From positions 1 through 64,000 of the forward strand of contig JAHEYT010000035.1 in assembly GCA_023251455.1 (NCBI GenBank): a stretch of 64,000 nucleotides of DNA, written 5' to 3'. Positions 1 to 8,337 of this stretch are shown piece after piece (position 1 is the stretch's first letter; each line of letters opens with the position of its first letter). The stretch is from Bacteroidota bacterium (GTDB taxonomy: Bacteria; Bacteroidota; Bacteroidia; Bacteroidales; Prolixibacteraceae). The position numbers and the translations under genes were made by a program. The notes below the pieces were generated by a model. That model was not told the origin of the DNA. It saw nothing but the letters and a program-made list of their open reading frames with translations, and ran no database searches.

Positions 1-120
1 GCAAGGATAAATCGTTCTTAGAGGGTGGTCAATTTGATCCGGCGAAACTCAACCATTTTGACCGGCGGAAGGTGGTCAATTTGTTCCGGCGCACACTGGA
101 TATTTTATCCGGCGTGTCCA
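1..120. mobile_element. Terminal repeat region of an IS21-family-like insertion sequence
   Basis: Four degenerate copies of a roughly 20-base unit of the type GGTCAATTTGATCCGGCG lie at 24-44, 49-67, 69-91 and 93-114. Serial copies of a unit like this near the tips are characteristic of IS21-family elements. Read from the other strand, the putative tip at 120 begins TGGACACGCCGG, which fits the 5'-TG rule of the family. The transposase (istA) and helper ATPase (istB) genes would lie to the left, outside the window. The junction at 120/121 and the family are inferred from the repeats. The target-site duplication cannot be checked because the other end is missing. Confidence 0.65.
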
Positions 121-1032
121 TATAATATCAACACTAATTACGATACGATAGAAATACAAACACCTTATTGCAAAGACACTCAATGCATTATTAACACTAT
201 ATTTCTCTCAAAAATTAAGAGAGGATGTTTTGACGATTCTTTTATTGAAAAAGCTAAATATAAGTTAAGGCTTTACGATCCCTCAAAATTGATTTATCCA
301 ATAAATATTAAACCAGACCCTATAAATTGGATACCCTTGGGTATTTCTCAAGAAGATTTCATTCAATTTAAAGACTTGGATGATTTTAAATCAGTATTTA
401 TTGACAGGGAGCCAGAATATATCACTCTTGCTGAGTTTGGAGATCAACGAACAGGGCAAAGCTTTGATGACGGCTTAAAAACTTGCTATTTTGAAATTTT
501 TGCCTTTTTAAAAAACAAAGGGTTCGATGATTCCATACTGGATTCTAATTATTACGAAGGAATAGCTCCAAAAATTTATGACGAAAACCTCTTCGCATAT
601 GATTTACCTATAGAAGAGTATACGTCGCATAGCTTCCCAATAGAAGAAATTAAACCACTTGTTCAAGTATCCCACAACAATTTTAGAGGAGAATCTGATT
701 TAAAAATCGCCTGTCTTTTATACGATTTTTATGAAGTACTTAGCATTGAAAGAAAAAATCTTTTGGAGATAATGACAAACAATAGTAGCAGCTATCCTCT
801 AAAAGCTGAAAGATGGCAAGATGCTTATACATCCACTGGCAGAAGAAGGTATAAACCAATATCGATGGGTTTTAGCCTTAAAATAGAAAAGAATTTATTA
901 ATAAATTATATAGAGAGAAATAATCTGGAATTATGTTATGAAATTAAGCTGAAACGGTCCTGTTCTCGTGGAACACCTGAATCTTACATGAAATGGTATA
1001 ATCTCAATCGTAGAATTGCTATTACTAATTAA
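121..1032 (+). pseudogene. 5'-truncated gene of unknown function next to the IS end
   Basis: About 303 codons are open in one frame from the putative IS tip to a TAA at 1030-1032, with no ATG early in the frame. The frame continues leftwards through the IS repeats to a non-native ATG at 25, so the original 5' end has been removed or displaced by the insertion. The protein is rich in Asn, Ile, Tyr and Lys and is clearly more AT-rich than the genes after 3 kb, which suggests recent transfer. I recognise no domain with confidence. The last 60 residues, with alternating hydrophobic positions and the string NNLELCYEIKLKR, faintly recall the C-termini of large ATPases found on defence islands. That is a guess only. 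Confidence 0.5.
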
Positions 1033-1291
1033 TAGTTTGGATTTCCTTTTCTGTGCTTCGGTATTCATAAACTTAAGTACAGCTTCATAATCCTCAAACA
1101 AAAAGTTCTAAATTTCTCCGCTTGGGGTCAGAAATTCGGAGCTAGAAAGCATTAATTTAAATATGTTTTCTTCTTAATATCTGGGCACCCAACTCATTCA
1201 TGTATGGTCAAATTGGAAGAGACTATTTCGATATTCACATGATTAGCAACCAATTCGAACTCCAAAACTTGGCTAATCAATTACTGTTGTT

Positions 1292-2500
1292 TTATGCATT
1301 GCATAGTTTAGCTTCCAATACATCCATATCTTCTGATATCTTTTGATCCAATACTTTTGCATAGATCTGTGTTGTTTTCAAAGATGTATGTCCAAGTAAT
1401 TTTGAAACAGTTTCTATTGGAACCCCGTTGCTAAGGGTCACCGTTGTGGCGAATGTATGCCTGGCAATATGCATGGTAATATTCTTTTTAATGGCGCAGA
1501 TATCCCCTAATTCTTTCAAATAGCTGTTCATTTTTTGATTGGCTAATACAGGAAGTAAAAGGCTCTTGCCTGTAGTTTTTGGATAGTCCTCATACCGTTT
1601 CAATATTTCTTTTGCTTTGGGTAAAACAGGGATACGGCACCTATTATTCGTTTTTGACCGGTCTATTATAATCCATTCTTTGCCATCCGATTTTTGTTGA
1701 AGATGAATGTCGCTAAGTTTTGAAATATCCGCAAAGGAAAGTCCGGTATAACAGGCAAAAACAAATATATCCCGAACAACGGACAAACGTTCAATTTGAA
1801 TTTGCTTTTCTTCAATCCGTTTCAGCTCTTCCATTGAAAGGATTTCCCGGTGTGTTTCATCCAAACCAACTTTAAATTTTGAATATGGGTTCTTATCAAT
1901 ATAGTCGAATGAAATGGCCAGATTTAAAACCCTTCTCAGATGCTTGTGGTAATTCCATGCTGTATTTTGTACGTTGTTGAAATCCTTTTTAATAAAAACA
2001 TCGAACGCATCCAGAAATTTGTAGTCGATACACTGAACTGAAATGTCAGGTCTTTTTAAACTTGAATTTATATATTCAGCCAATCGTTTCCGGGAAGATT
2101 TATAATGCTTGTAGGTTTCCATGGAATACCCTTTATTTAGCTTAGCAAGGATACTATCCAGGTAATAATCGAATACAGCTAGAATCCCTTTTGACTCCTG
2201 GATATTCAAAAGTTTACGCTTAATTGTATTTGCATCAAAATTTTCATTTGTTGACCGAAGTTGGTTAAAAATGTCCTGTATCTCAGTTTTTATACGATCA
2301 AGACGTTCATTGTTCACTCTTGCGCCAATGACTTTATCTTTTATCCGTTGTCGGACAATATCCCAATGATCTGTTGATGAATAAATTCCAGTTGAAAGTT
2401 CAATACGGTTACCAAGGTAAGTAATTCTTACACAGACAGATGATTTACCATCATCGGCTTTTCTGTTTTTTCTCAATAAAAAATTAGTAATAATTTTCAT
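1292..2500 (-). CDS. Tyrosine recombinase / integrase of the Bacteroidota mobile-element type
   Basis: A 402-residue site-specific recombinase. The N-terminal part has the Arm-DNA-binding pattern with VRITYLGNRIELSTGI near residues 20-40. A SAM-like core-binding domain follows at about 105-215, and the catalytic domain is C-terminal. HIAR gives the His344/Arg347 pair, LLGH gives His371 and IYAK gives the nucleophile Tyr380. Box I reads CYTGLSFADISKL, so the usual first catalytic Arg is Ser. A substitution at this site is known in IntDOT of CTnDOT. The start at 2500 (MKIITNFLLRK) is preferred over an in-frame ATG at 2602 because it matches where such proteins usually begin. The gene sits 287 bases from the 3' end of a tRNA-Leu, so it probably drives insertion and excision of the element extending left out of the window. 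Confidence 0.92.
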   Translation of the reverse strand: MKIITNFLLRKNRKADDGKSSVCVRITYLGNRIELSTGIYSSTDHWDIVRQRIKDKVIGARVNNERLDRIKTEIQDIFNQLRSTNENFDANTIKRKLLNIQESKGILAVFDYYLDSILAKLNKGYSMETYKHYKSSRKRLAEYINSSLKRPDISVQCIDYKFLDAFDVFIKKDFNNVQNTAWNYHKHLRRVLNLAISFDYIDKNPYSKFKVGLDETHREILSMEELKRIEEKQIQIERLSVVRDIFVFACYTGLSFADISKLSDIHLQQKSDGKEWIIIDRSKTNNRCRIPVLPKAKEILKRYEDYPKTTGKSLLLPVLANQKMNSYLKELGDICAIKKNITMHIARHTFATTVTLSNGVPIETVSKLLGHTSLKTTQIYAKVLDQKISEDMDVLEAKLCNA

Positions 2501-2528
2501 GGTACGACAATTAACAAAATCAAAAATC

Positions 2529-2674
2529 TGGTCTCGAAGACGAACTAAAATACCCCATTTTGTACGATAAAAAAAGTGCAAAAATGAGTCAAAAAGAATC
2601 AAATAAAATGTTTTGAATCAATTCGTTGCGTGATTTGCCGCGACCAGAAAAAGTGAATTTGAGTTTGGTCTCGA
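2529..2674. repeat. Direct 9-base repeats upstream of the integrase gene (possible arm-type sites)
   Basis: TGGTCTCGA occurs at 2529-2537 and again at 2666-2674. A related inverted copy (TGGTCGCGG on the minus strand) lies around 2636-2645. They sit between the integrase start and the tRNA-derived attachment region, where arm-type integrase binding sites or excisionase sites are found in integrative elements. The function is inferred from position only. Confidence 0.3.
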
Positions 2675-2729
2675 TTTTGTCGCTTTTTCTTTGATTTTAA
2701 AGGTTTTTTTTTGAAAATTCCCCAAAAGA

Positions 2730-2763
2730 AAAAGCGCTTAAATCATTGAATTTAAGCGCTTTT
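2730..2763 (-). terminator. Intrinsic terminator downstream of tRNA-Leu
   Basis: A perfect 14-base-pair inverted repeat, AAAAGCGCTTAAAT at 2730-2743 and its complement at 2750-2763, encloses the loop CATTGA. On the minus strand it is followed by a T-rich run (TTCTTTT), as expected for termination of the tRNA transcript. It lies on the element side of the tRNA 3' end, so it may have arrived with the element. Confidence 0.7.
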
Positions 2764-2787
2764 GATACATTTTGATACTTCTATCAG

Positions 2788-2871
2788 TGCCCAGAACAAG
2801 ACTCGAACTTGCACACCGGAACCGGCACCAGCCCCTCAAGCTGGCGTGTCTACCAATTTCACCATCTGGGC
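2788..2871 (-). tRNA. tRNA-Leu (anticodon GAG)
   Basis: Read on the minus strand, the acceptor arm GCCCAGA (2871-2865) pairs with TCTGGGC near 2795-2789. The anticodon arm is CCAGC-TTGAGGG-GCTGG with anticodon GAG. A long variable arm typical of type II tRNAs and a T arm with the loop TTCGAGT are present. The discriminator base is A, and CCA is not encoded (the next bases are CTG). Length is 84 nt. The 3' end faces the tyrosine recombinase, the classical arrangement for an element integrated into the 3' part of a tRNA gene. Confidence 0.95.
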
Positions 2872-3013
2872 ATTTCAATTTTGTGAGTGCAAAACTAAAA
2901 AAAATCTTAAAACCTCATCCATATATTAATGAATAATTTCAAACTTATTCTAACTTTGATTTTATCATATATTTTAAGTGCCTGAAATCACTTTCATTCA
3001 AAGACCATTTATT

Positions 3014-3661
3014 ATGAAACGCCTGTTTTATTTGTTGATATTGAGTCTGTTCGTTTTAGTTGGTAATTCTCAGGAGAAAATGCAAAATATAACTCACTAC
3101 CTTTTTCCTGAATTTACAAAAGGAGTTGTCCTGATGAAAACTGGAGTAAAGAATGAGTCTTTATTGAATTTTAATTCGCTGACTGAAGAAATGATCTTTG
3201 AAAATAAAGGTATAAAACTGGCCATTGGTAACGTTGAACAGATTGATACTATTTATATCAGTGGCAGGAAATTTTTTCCTTTAAATGGTAAATTTCTTGA
3301 GTTGATCCTTCATTCAAAATACGATTTGTACGCCGAACACAAATGTAGAATAAAAGATCCCGGGAAACCTGCAGGTTACGGCGGGTCGTCTCAAACTTCA
3401 GCTACAACAACATACTCTACTTTTTTTTCTGGAAGTCAGGTTTACGACATGAAATTACCTGAGAGTTTTGAGACAAAACCTTACTCATTATACTGGCTGA
3501 ATAAAAATGGTGAATTAATTAAGTTTGTTAGTTTAAGACAGTTGTCTAAGGTTTTTGGAGAGAAGTCCAGTCAATTTAAAAAGTATACAAAGGAGAATGA
3601 TGTTTCGTATGATGATCCGGAAAGTTTGGTAGGTCTTATTCGGTTTTTAGAGTCGAACTGA
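3014..3661 (+). CDS. Secreted or periplasmic protein of unknown function
   Basis: A 215-residue protein starting MKRLFYLLILSLFVLVGNSQ, a standard signal peptide with no lipobox cysteine. An upstream in-frame ATG at 2978 would put a charged 12-residue extension ahead of the signal, so 3014 is preferred. The mature part is mixed polar and hydrophobic and contains a Gly/Ser/Thr-rich patch (PAGYGGSSQTSATTTYS) near residues 120-135. I recognise no catalytic motif or named domain. It is the first native-looking gene to the right of the tRNA-Leu, so it probably belongs to the backbone genome and not the island. It converges with the next gene, only 12 bases apart. Confidence 0.7.
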   Translation: MKRLFYLLILSLFVLVGNSQEKMQNITHYLFPEFTKGVVLMKTGVKNESLLNFNSLTEEMIFENKGIKLAIGNVEQIDTIYISGRKFFPLNGKFLELILHSKYDLYAEHKCRIKDPGKPAGYGGSSQTSATTTYSTFFSGSQVYDMKLPESFETKPYSLYWLNKNGELIKFVSLRQLSKVFGEKSSQFKKYTKENDVSYDDPESLVGLIRFLESN

Positions 3662-3673
3662 TGCAGTAATATT

Positions 3674-4189
3674 TTACTGAAGATACATGTCTGCAAGATC
3701 TTCAAAAGCATTTCTATTAGGCCATTTTTGATCCCAAGTGTCACCAGCGATTTTTTCAATCCGTCCCTTAAATTCGGCAAGAATACCTTTTTCTGAAACA
3801 AAACGCAGGGTTTCGTCAAACGATTTATACATACTCGTATAAAAAGATTCCTGACGAATGAAATGTTCCCCAGAAAATGTAAGGGCGATCTCGATATTAA
3901 AAAACATTACATCAGCCAACAGTGAAGCATCCGCATCAAATAGCATTAGTTTTTTGATCCATTTCTGAGCCACAGACCTTCTCATTTTTGCTTTACGGCT
4001 GCCAACCGGATAATATTCCTTGCTGATTTGAAACCGGCACTGTTCAATTAATTCGTTTTCTTTTGGATTGAAAGCAAAATCATAATATTCTTTTACCGGC
4101 TTGAATCTTTCGTACAGGTCAATGATTTGATCCTCCAGCTGTACTTTGGTCAGTTCTTTTAAGTATTTCCGGAGTTCTCGTTTGCTCAT
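3674..4189 (-). CDS. DUF6155-like protein
   Basis: A 171-residue soluble, mostly helical protein beginning MSKRELRKYLKELTKVQLEDQIIDLYERF. The conserved-looking core includes VKEYYDFAFNPKE, ISKEYYPVGSRKAKMRRSVAQKWIKKL and DVMFFNIEIALTF. This pattern is what I recall of the Bacteroidota DUF6155 family, whose function is unknown. It has no signal peptide or membrane segment, so it should be cytoplasmic. It lies 140 bases downstream of yebC on the same strand, but a hairpin at 4238-4286 separates them, so it probably has its own transcript. The family assignment is from memory of the motif. Confidence 0.7.
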   Translation of the reverse strand: MSKRELRKYLKELTKVQLEDQIIDLYERFKPVKEYYDFAFNPKENELIEQCRFQISKEYYPVGSRKAKMRRSVAQKWIKKLMLFDADASLLADVMFFNIEIALTFSGEHFIRQESFYTSMYKSFDETLRFVSEKGILAEFKGRIEKIAGDTWDQKWPNRNAFEDLADMYLQ

Positions 4190-4237
4190 GAGTAAAGTTT
4201 TAAAGTTTCATCCTGATCAGGAAATATAAAAATAAGA

Positions 4238-4286
4238 AAGTTCGCTGGAAAATTCTGTCTAAAGCCAAAATTCAACCAGCGAACTT
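4238..4286 (-). terminator. Probable terminator after yebC
   Basis: AAGTTCGCTGG at 4238-4248 pairs perfectly with 4276-4286 (11 base pairs) around a 27-base loop. On the minus strand it is followed by TTCTTATTTTTATATTT, so it fits a terminator for yebC with an unusually long loop. Confidence 0.55.
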
Positions 4287-4329
4287 CTATTTTATGATAT
4301 TCAGTCTAAACTGAACTATTGTTTTTCAA

Positions 4330-5040
4330 TTAAGCGATGTTATGAAAGACAGATTGAATATCGTCATCGTCTTCAATTTTATCGATCAATTTTTCGATAT
4401 CAACCAACTGTTCTTCAGTAAATTCAACCGGAGTGTTCGGAATTCGTTGCAAACTGGCTTTGCTCACCTCTATTTTGAGTGCTTCGAGTGCCTGCGACAT
4501 TAATCCAAAATTGGTATAATCAGCATTCGCATAAATAACCCCATCAATTTCTTCAATTTCTTCCAATCCGGCATCAATCAATTCCAATTCCAAATCTTCA
4601 ATATTCATTCCGTCTTTTTTCGGAAATTCGAAAACGGCCTTACGCGAAAACATAAATTCAAGCGAACCTGTTGGAACCATAATGCCACCAGCTTTATTGA
4701 AATATGATTTTACATTGGCAACAGTGCGTGTTGGATTGTCAGTAGCACATTCAATAAAAATCAGCACTCCATGAGGCCCTTTGCCTTCATAGTTTATCTC
4801 TACAAAATTCTCCGCATCTTTTCCCGAAGCCCTTTTGATAGCTGCTTCAATGTTGTCTTTCGGCATGTTTTGTGCCTTTGCATTTTGAATGGCTGTGCGA
4901 AGTTTTGAATTCATTTCCGGATCAGGTACGCCTTCACGAGCTGCTACGGTAATAGCTTTTCCTAATTTCGGAAATGTACGTGACATTTTATCCCAACGTT
5001 TTTCTTTGGATGCTCTTCGGTATTCGAACGCTCTTCCCAT
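4330..5040 (-). CDS. YebC/PmpR family protein
   Basis: A 236-residue member of the YebC family, recognised from the N-terminal signature [19 protein letters not shown], the segment [19 protein letters not shown], and the central [17 protein letters not shown]. YebC-type proteins are cytoplasmic. They were long annotated as transcriptional regulators, and some members are now reported to act at the ribosome on proline-rich stalls. I cannot say which applies here. Length is normal for the family. An acidic C-terminal stretch (KIEDDDDIQ) is visible. The gene appears to be monocistronic. Confidence 0.93.
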   Translation of the reverse strand: MGRAFEYRRASKEKRWDKMSRTFPKLGKAITVAAREGVPDPEMNSKLRTAIQNAKAQNMPKDNIEAAIKRASGKDAENFVEINYEGKGPHGVLIFIECATDNPTRTVANVKSYFNKAGGIMVPTGSLEFMFSRKAVFEFPKKDGMNIEDLELELIDAGLEEIEEIDGVIYANADYTNFGLMSQALEALKIEVSKASLQRIPNTPVEFTEEQLVDIEKLIDKIEDDDDIQSVFHNIA

Positions 5041-5395
5041 AACAGTTATTTTTTTAGTTTCAGCTTAAATCACCTTATTTTTTAACGGCACAAAAATACA
5101 AATTGCAATTCTTTTTCCCGAATGAATATTTAAAATAATTGCATTAACATCTGTGCACAACTTTTTTGTCCTGAATTGCAGCAATAATCTGGTCAGTAGC
5201 AACTGTTCAAAAAATTTGTTGATAAAGTTTTTGTACTTTTGTCAATCTTATCAGAAATGCAAATCATTTTTTTGTATAGCTCCGATTTACAATATCTGTT
5301 TTGATGATATAGTCATAACCGGAATTCCAGAATAATGAATGTATTTGCAAATTTGAATAAGAAGTTTGAATGTGAATTAAAATAGATGAATACCA
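5041..5395. other. Intergenic region between yebC and the helicase gene
   Basis: A 355-base AT-rich divergent region. A promoter-like TACTTTTG (the TAnnTTTG -7 type) lies at 5234-5241, with TTTG at 5215-5218. The 15-base spacing is shorter than usual. If it is used, the downstream helicase mRNA has a leader of about 150 nt. A 60-codon frame at 5153-5335 has no family resemblance and I do not consider it a gene. Confidence 0.45.
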
Positions 5396-6637
5396 ATGAG
5401 ATTTGATGAACTTGGGTTAAACGATAAAATACTGGAAGCAATTTCATATATGGATTATGAAAAAGCTTCTGAAATACAGGAACTAACAATACCAGCGATA
5501 CTAGAAGGCAAAGATATTTTGGCATGTGCACAAACCGGAACCGGCAAAACAGCGGCCTTTATGCTGCCGATTCTAAACCATCTTTCGGTTGAAGATAACC
5601 ATGACTTAAGCACCTTGATAATTGTACCCACTAGGGAACTTGCTATTCAGATTAACCAGCAGATACAGGGATTTTCATATTTCCTGAATATCAATTCGAT
5701 AACTGTTTATGGTGGGCGCGACGGATCGGATTGGGATGCCGAAAGTAAAGCATTGACCAAAGGCACCAATATTATTGTTGCCACACCCGGAAAATTGATT
5801 TCACATTTGAATTTAGGGTATGTTAAGTTTGATAAAATCAAACATTTGGTGTTGGATGAGGCCGACCGTATGTTGGATATTGGCTTTTATGATGATTTGA
5901 TGCGTATTCTGAGTTATGTTCCTGAAGAAAGACAAACATTAATGTTTTCGGCCACAATGCCTCAGAAGATTAGAGAATTAGCCTCAAAAATTCTGAAAAA
6001 TCCGGTTGAGTTTAGTACAGCAGTTTCAAAACCTGCTGAAGGTGTATTACAGGCCGCATATGTAGTGCATGAAAACCAAAAGATTCCGGTAATCAATAGT
6101 TTGATTTCAAATAAGCCTGACTTAGATAGCATTCTGGTTTTTAGTTCAACTAAACGAAAGGTTACCGAAATTGTTCGGAGCTTGAAAAAGGCTGGAATTA
6201 TTGCTGAAGGAATTTCATCTGATCTGGAACAAAAAGAACGTGAAGATGTATTGATGCGTTTTCGTTCCAGACGAACCCGTGTTTTGGTTGCAACCGATGT
6301 GTTAAGCCGTGGAATTGACATTAAAGATATCAACCTTATTATCAATTTCGATGTTCCCGGATCGGCTGAAGATTACGTGCACCGTGTGGGCAGAACTGCT
6401 CGTGCCGATAAAACCGGTATCGCCATTAGCCTGATTAATGAGCACGATATGGATAAGTTTGATAAGATTGAAAAGCTTATCGAAATGGAAGTTCTGAAAA
6501 TTCCGGTACCGCCCGAATTGGGAGAAGGGCCAGTCTATAAAGTTCGTCCGCCACGAAAAGGAGGCAGTCGCCCTCAAACTAAACGGAAATTCTCTTCCGG
6601 AGGAAGACCGGGCAGGGGAGGAGCAAGTCCAAGCTAA
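5396..6637 (+). CDS. DEAD-box ATP-dependent RNA helicase
   Basis: A 413-residue helicase with the full DEAD-box motif set in order: the Q-motif region around FDELGLNDKILEAI, AQTGTGKTAAF (motif I), PTRELA (Ia), TPGKL (Ib), DEAD in VLDEADRMLDIG (II), SAT in FSATMP (III), VFSSTKRKV (IV), TDVLSRGIDI (V) and HRVGRTAR (VI). A basic, Gly/Arg-rich tail (RPPRKGGSRPQTKRKF to the end) probably binds RNA nonspecifically. Size and layout fit the RhlE-like helicases of Bacteroidota, which remodel RNA in ribosome assembly, decay or cold adaptation. The long leader suggests possible control at the mRNA level. Confidence 0.96.
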   Translation: MRFDELGLNDKILEAISYMDYEKASEIQELTIPAILEGKDILACAQTGTGKTAAFMLPILNHLSVEDNHDLSTLIIVPTRELAIQINQQIQGFSYFLNINSITVYGGRDGSDWDAESKALTKGTNIIVATPGKLISHLNLGYVKFDKIKHLVLDEADRMLDIGFYDDLMRILSYVPEERQTLMFSATMPQKIRELASKILKNPVEFSTAVSKPAEGVLQAAYVVHENQKIPVINSLISNKPDLDSILVFSSTKRKVTEIVRSLKKAGIIAEGISSDLEQKEREDVLMRFRSRRTRVLVATDVLSRGIDIKDINLIINFDVPGSAEDYVHRVGRTARADKTGIAISLINEHDMDKFDKIEKLIEMEVLKIPVPPELGEGPVYKVRPPRKGGSRPQTKRKFSSGGRPGRGGASPS

Positions 6638-6791
6638 ATCTGGCTCTGTTTTTTAACGAAATCACTTGTTTTTCACGCAATTTTTGAGCTTTCTGAATTC
6701 ATTCATTTTTGTGCGAATTCATGGCAAGTTGATATTTTCCACGCGATACGGTTTGTCCATATTTAATCTTTAAGTTCTCAAACAGGCGAAA

Positions 6792-8051
6792 ATGCTATCC
6801 CTATTTAAAAATATTGACAACAAAAACCATAAACCAACATTCGGAGCATTAAAAATCCTCAAATATATAGGTCCCGGATTATTGGTTACTGTTGGTTTTA
6901 TTGATCCCGGCAATTGGGCATCAAACATTGCCGCTGGAGCCAATTTTGGATTTACGCTCTTGTGGATGGTTACAATGTCAACCATAATGCTAATCATTCT
7001 TCAGCATAATGTGGCGCATTTAGGTATTGCTACCGGATTGTGTTTGTCCGAAGCAGCCACTCTGCATACTCTACCGTTAGTTTCCAGAACAATTCTTGGT
7101 TCTGCAATGGTAGCCTCCGTTTCTACCTCATTGGCTGAGATTTTGGGTGGTGCGATTGCTCTTCAAATGCTTTTTGGAATACCAATTCCAACCGGGGCAA
7201 TAATCGTGGTTTTATTTGTTGGAGTCATGCTGTTTACCAATTCCTATGCACTCATCGAGAAGATAATCATTGCATTTGTTTCAATCATTGGCCTATCGTT
7301 TTTGTATGAATTGAGTTTGGTCAATATTGATTGGGTTCAGGCCGGAATTGCGTGGGTTGTTCCTTCGATTCCTGAAGGATCAATTCTGATTATTATGAGT
7401 GTTTTGGGTGCTGTAGTGATGCCTCACAATCTATTTCTTCATTCCGAAATTATTCAGAGCCGTCAATGGAATCTTGAAAATGATGAGGTCATTAAGAAAC
7501 AGCTTGATTATGAATTTGTTGATACACTGGTTTCTATGCTTATTGGATGGGCGATAAATAGTGCCATGATTATTTTAGCAGCTACAACTTTTTTCACTCA
7601 TGGGGCGAAGGTTGGCGAACTTCAACAAGCACAGTCGATGCTGGGGCCATTACTCGGAAATAACGCGGGAGTCGTTTTTGCCATTGCCTTACTATTCGCC
7701 GGAATAGCCAGTTCTATTACTTCAGGTATGGCAGGTGGAAGTATTTTTGCTGGTTTGTATAGCGAACCTTACGATATTAAAGATAATCATAGCCGATTGG
7801 GAATTGCCTTGTCTTTGCTTGTTGCATTAATCTTGATTTTTGTGATCAAAAATCCATTTAATGCGCTCATTATCTCACAAATGATATTGAGTATTCAACT
7901 TCCTTTTACAATCTTTTTACAGATTTATCTGACCTCATCTTCAAAGGTGATGGGAAAGTATGTCAATTCAAAATCAACCACCATTTTAATGCTCTTGATT
8001 GGTAGCATTGTTACCTTCCTGAATGTTTTGCTTTTCATTAGTTTTTTCTGA
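6792..8051 (+). CDS. Nramp family divalent metal (Mn/Fe) transporter
   Basis: A 419-residue inner-membrane protein with about 11 hydrophobic segments. The Nramp metal-binding signatures are present: DPGN in GFIDPGNWASN (first membrane segment) and MPHN in VVMPHNLFLHSEI (sixth). These place the Asp, Asn and Met ligands of proton-coupled Mn2+/Fe2+ importers (MntH/DMT1 family). A conserved-looking SSITSGMAGG segment lies further on. The gene stands alone on its strand. No manganese or iron operator could be recognised upstream. The next feature is a long non-coding tract, not another coding gene. Confidence 0.95.
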   Translation: MLSLFKNIDNKNHKPTFGALKILKYIGPGLLVTVGFIDPGNWASNIAAGANFGFTLLWMVTMSTIMLIILQHNVAHLGIATGLCLSEAATLHTLPLVSRTILGSAMVASVSTSLAEILGGAIALQMLFGIPIPTGAIIVVLFVGVMLFTNSYALIEKIIIAFVSIIGLSFLYELSLVNIDWVQAGIAWVVPSIPEGSILIIMSVLGAVVMPHNLFLHSEIIQSRQWNLENDEVIKKQLDYEFVDTLVSMLIGWAINSAMIILAATTFFTHGAKVGELQQAQSMLGPLLGNNAGVVFAIALLFAGIASSITSGMAGGSIFAGLYSEPYDIKDNHSRLGIALSLLVALILIFVIKNPFNALIISQMILSIQLPFTIFLQIYLTSSSKVMGKYVNSKSTTILMLLIGSIVTFLNVLLFISFF

Positions 8052-8137
8052 TTAGAACGATAAGTTGACTTCATTGCATCTTCTGAAAGATGAAAGCCAA
8101 TCGATTTGGGTATAAATTGGTGCAATAAAAGGGCACT

Positions 8138-8166
8138 TTTGTGGCAATAATGAACATCTATTTTTG
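8138..8166 (+). promoter_or_regulatory. Bacteroidota-type promoter (upstream copy)
   Basis: TTTG at 8138-8141, a 17-base spacer, then TATTTTTG at 8159-8166 match the Bacteroidota -33/-7 consensus TTTG-N(17-23)-TAnnTTTG. Transcription from here would start near 8172 and run into the ncRNA candidate. Confidence 0.5.
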
Positions 8167-8299
8167 TTAATAACTCTGATAATGGTATGTTTATGAACTA
8201 TAAAGTCCAACACTGGCGCCTGAAATGTTTCCAATAGGGTTATCAACAAATGTTCATAACAATCAATGATATTCAGTTGGTTATAACCGTTAAAAAAGC

Positions 8300-8331
8300 T
8301 TGACAGATATACTTTTAATGAAGTATCTTTA
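8300..8331 (+). promoter_or_regulatory. Promoter immediately before the ncRNA candidate
   Basis: TTGACA at 8300-8305, an 18-base spacer, then TATCTTTA at 8324-8331, a near match to TAnnTTTG. The predicted start is around 8338, just before the first potential helix of the structured tract. Confidence 0.5.
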
Positions 8332-8337
8332 TTACAT

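Larger units (their letters stand above)
8052..8337. other. Promoter-bearing intergenic region upstream of the ncRNA candidate
   Basis: There is no plausible coding frame here. Two promoter-like arrangements are visible, at 8138-8166 and 8300-8331, both pointing right into the structured tract that follows. The rest is AT-rich with no repeat I can recognise. Confidence 0.5.

Noticed and set aside
1033-1120. Possible coding remnant on the minus strand (FEDYEAVLKFMNTEAQKRKSK)
   Set aside because: A stop codon lies just before it and the frame runs into the complement of the accessory gene. Too short to call.
5153-5335. Small 60-codon frame upstream of the helicase gene
   Set aside because: Cys/Phe-rich with no recognisable family; it overlaps the likely promoter and leader.
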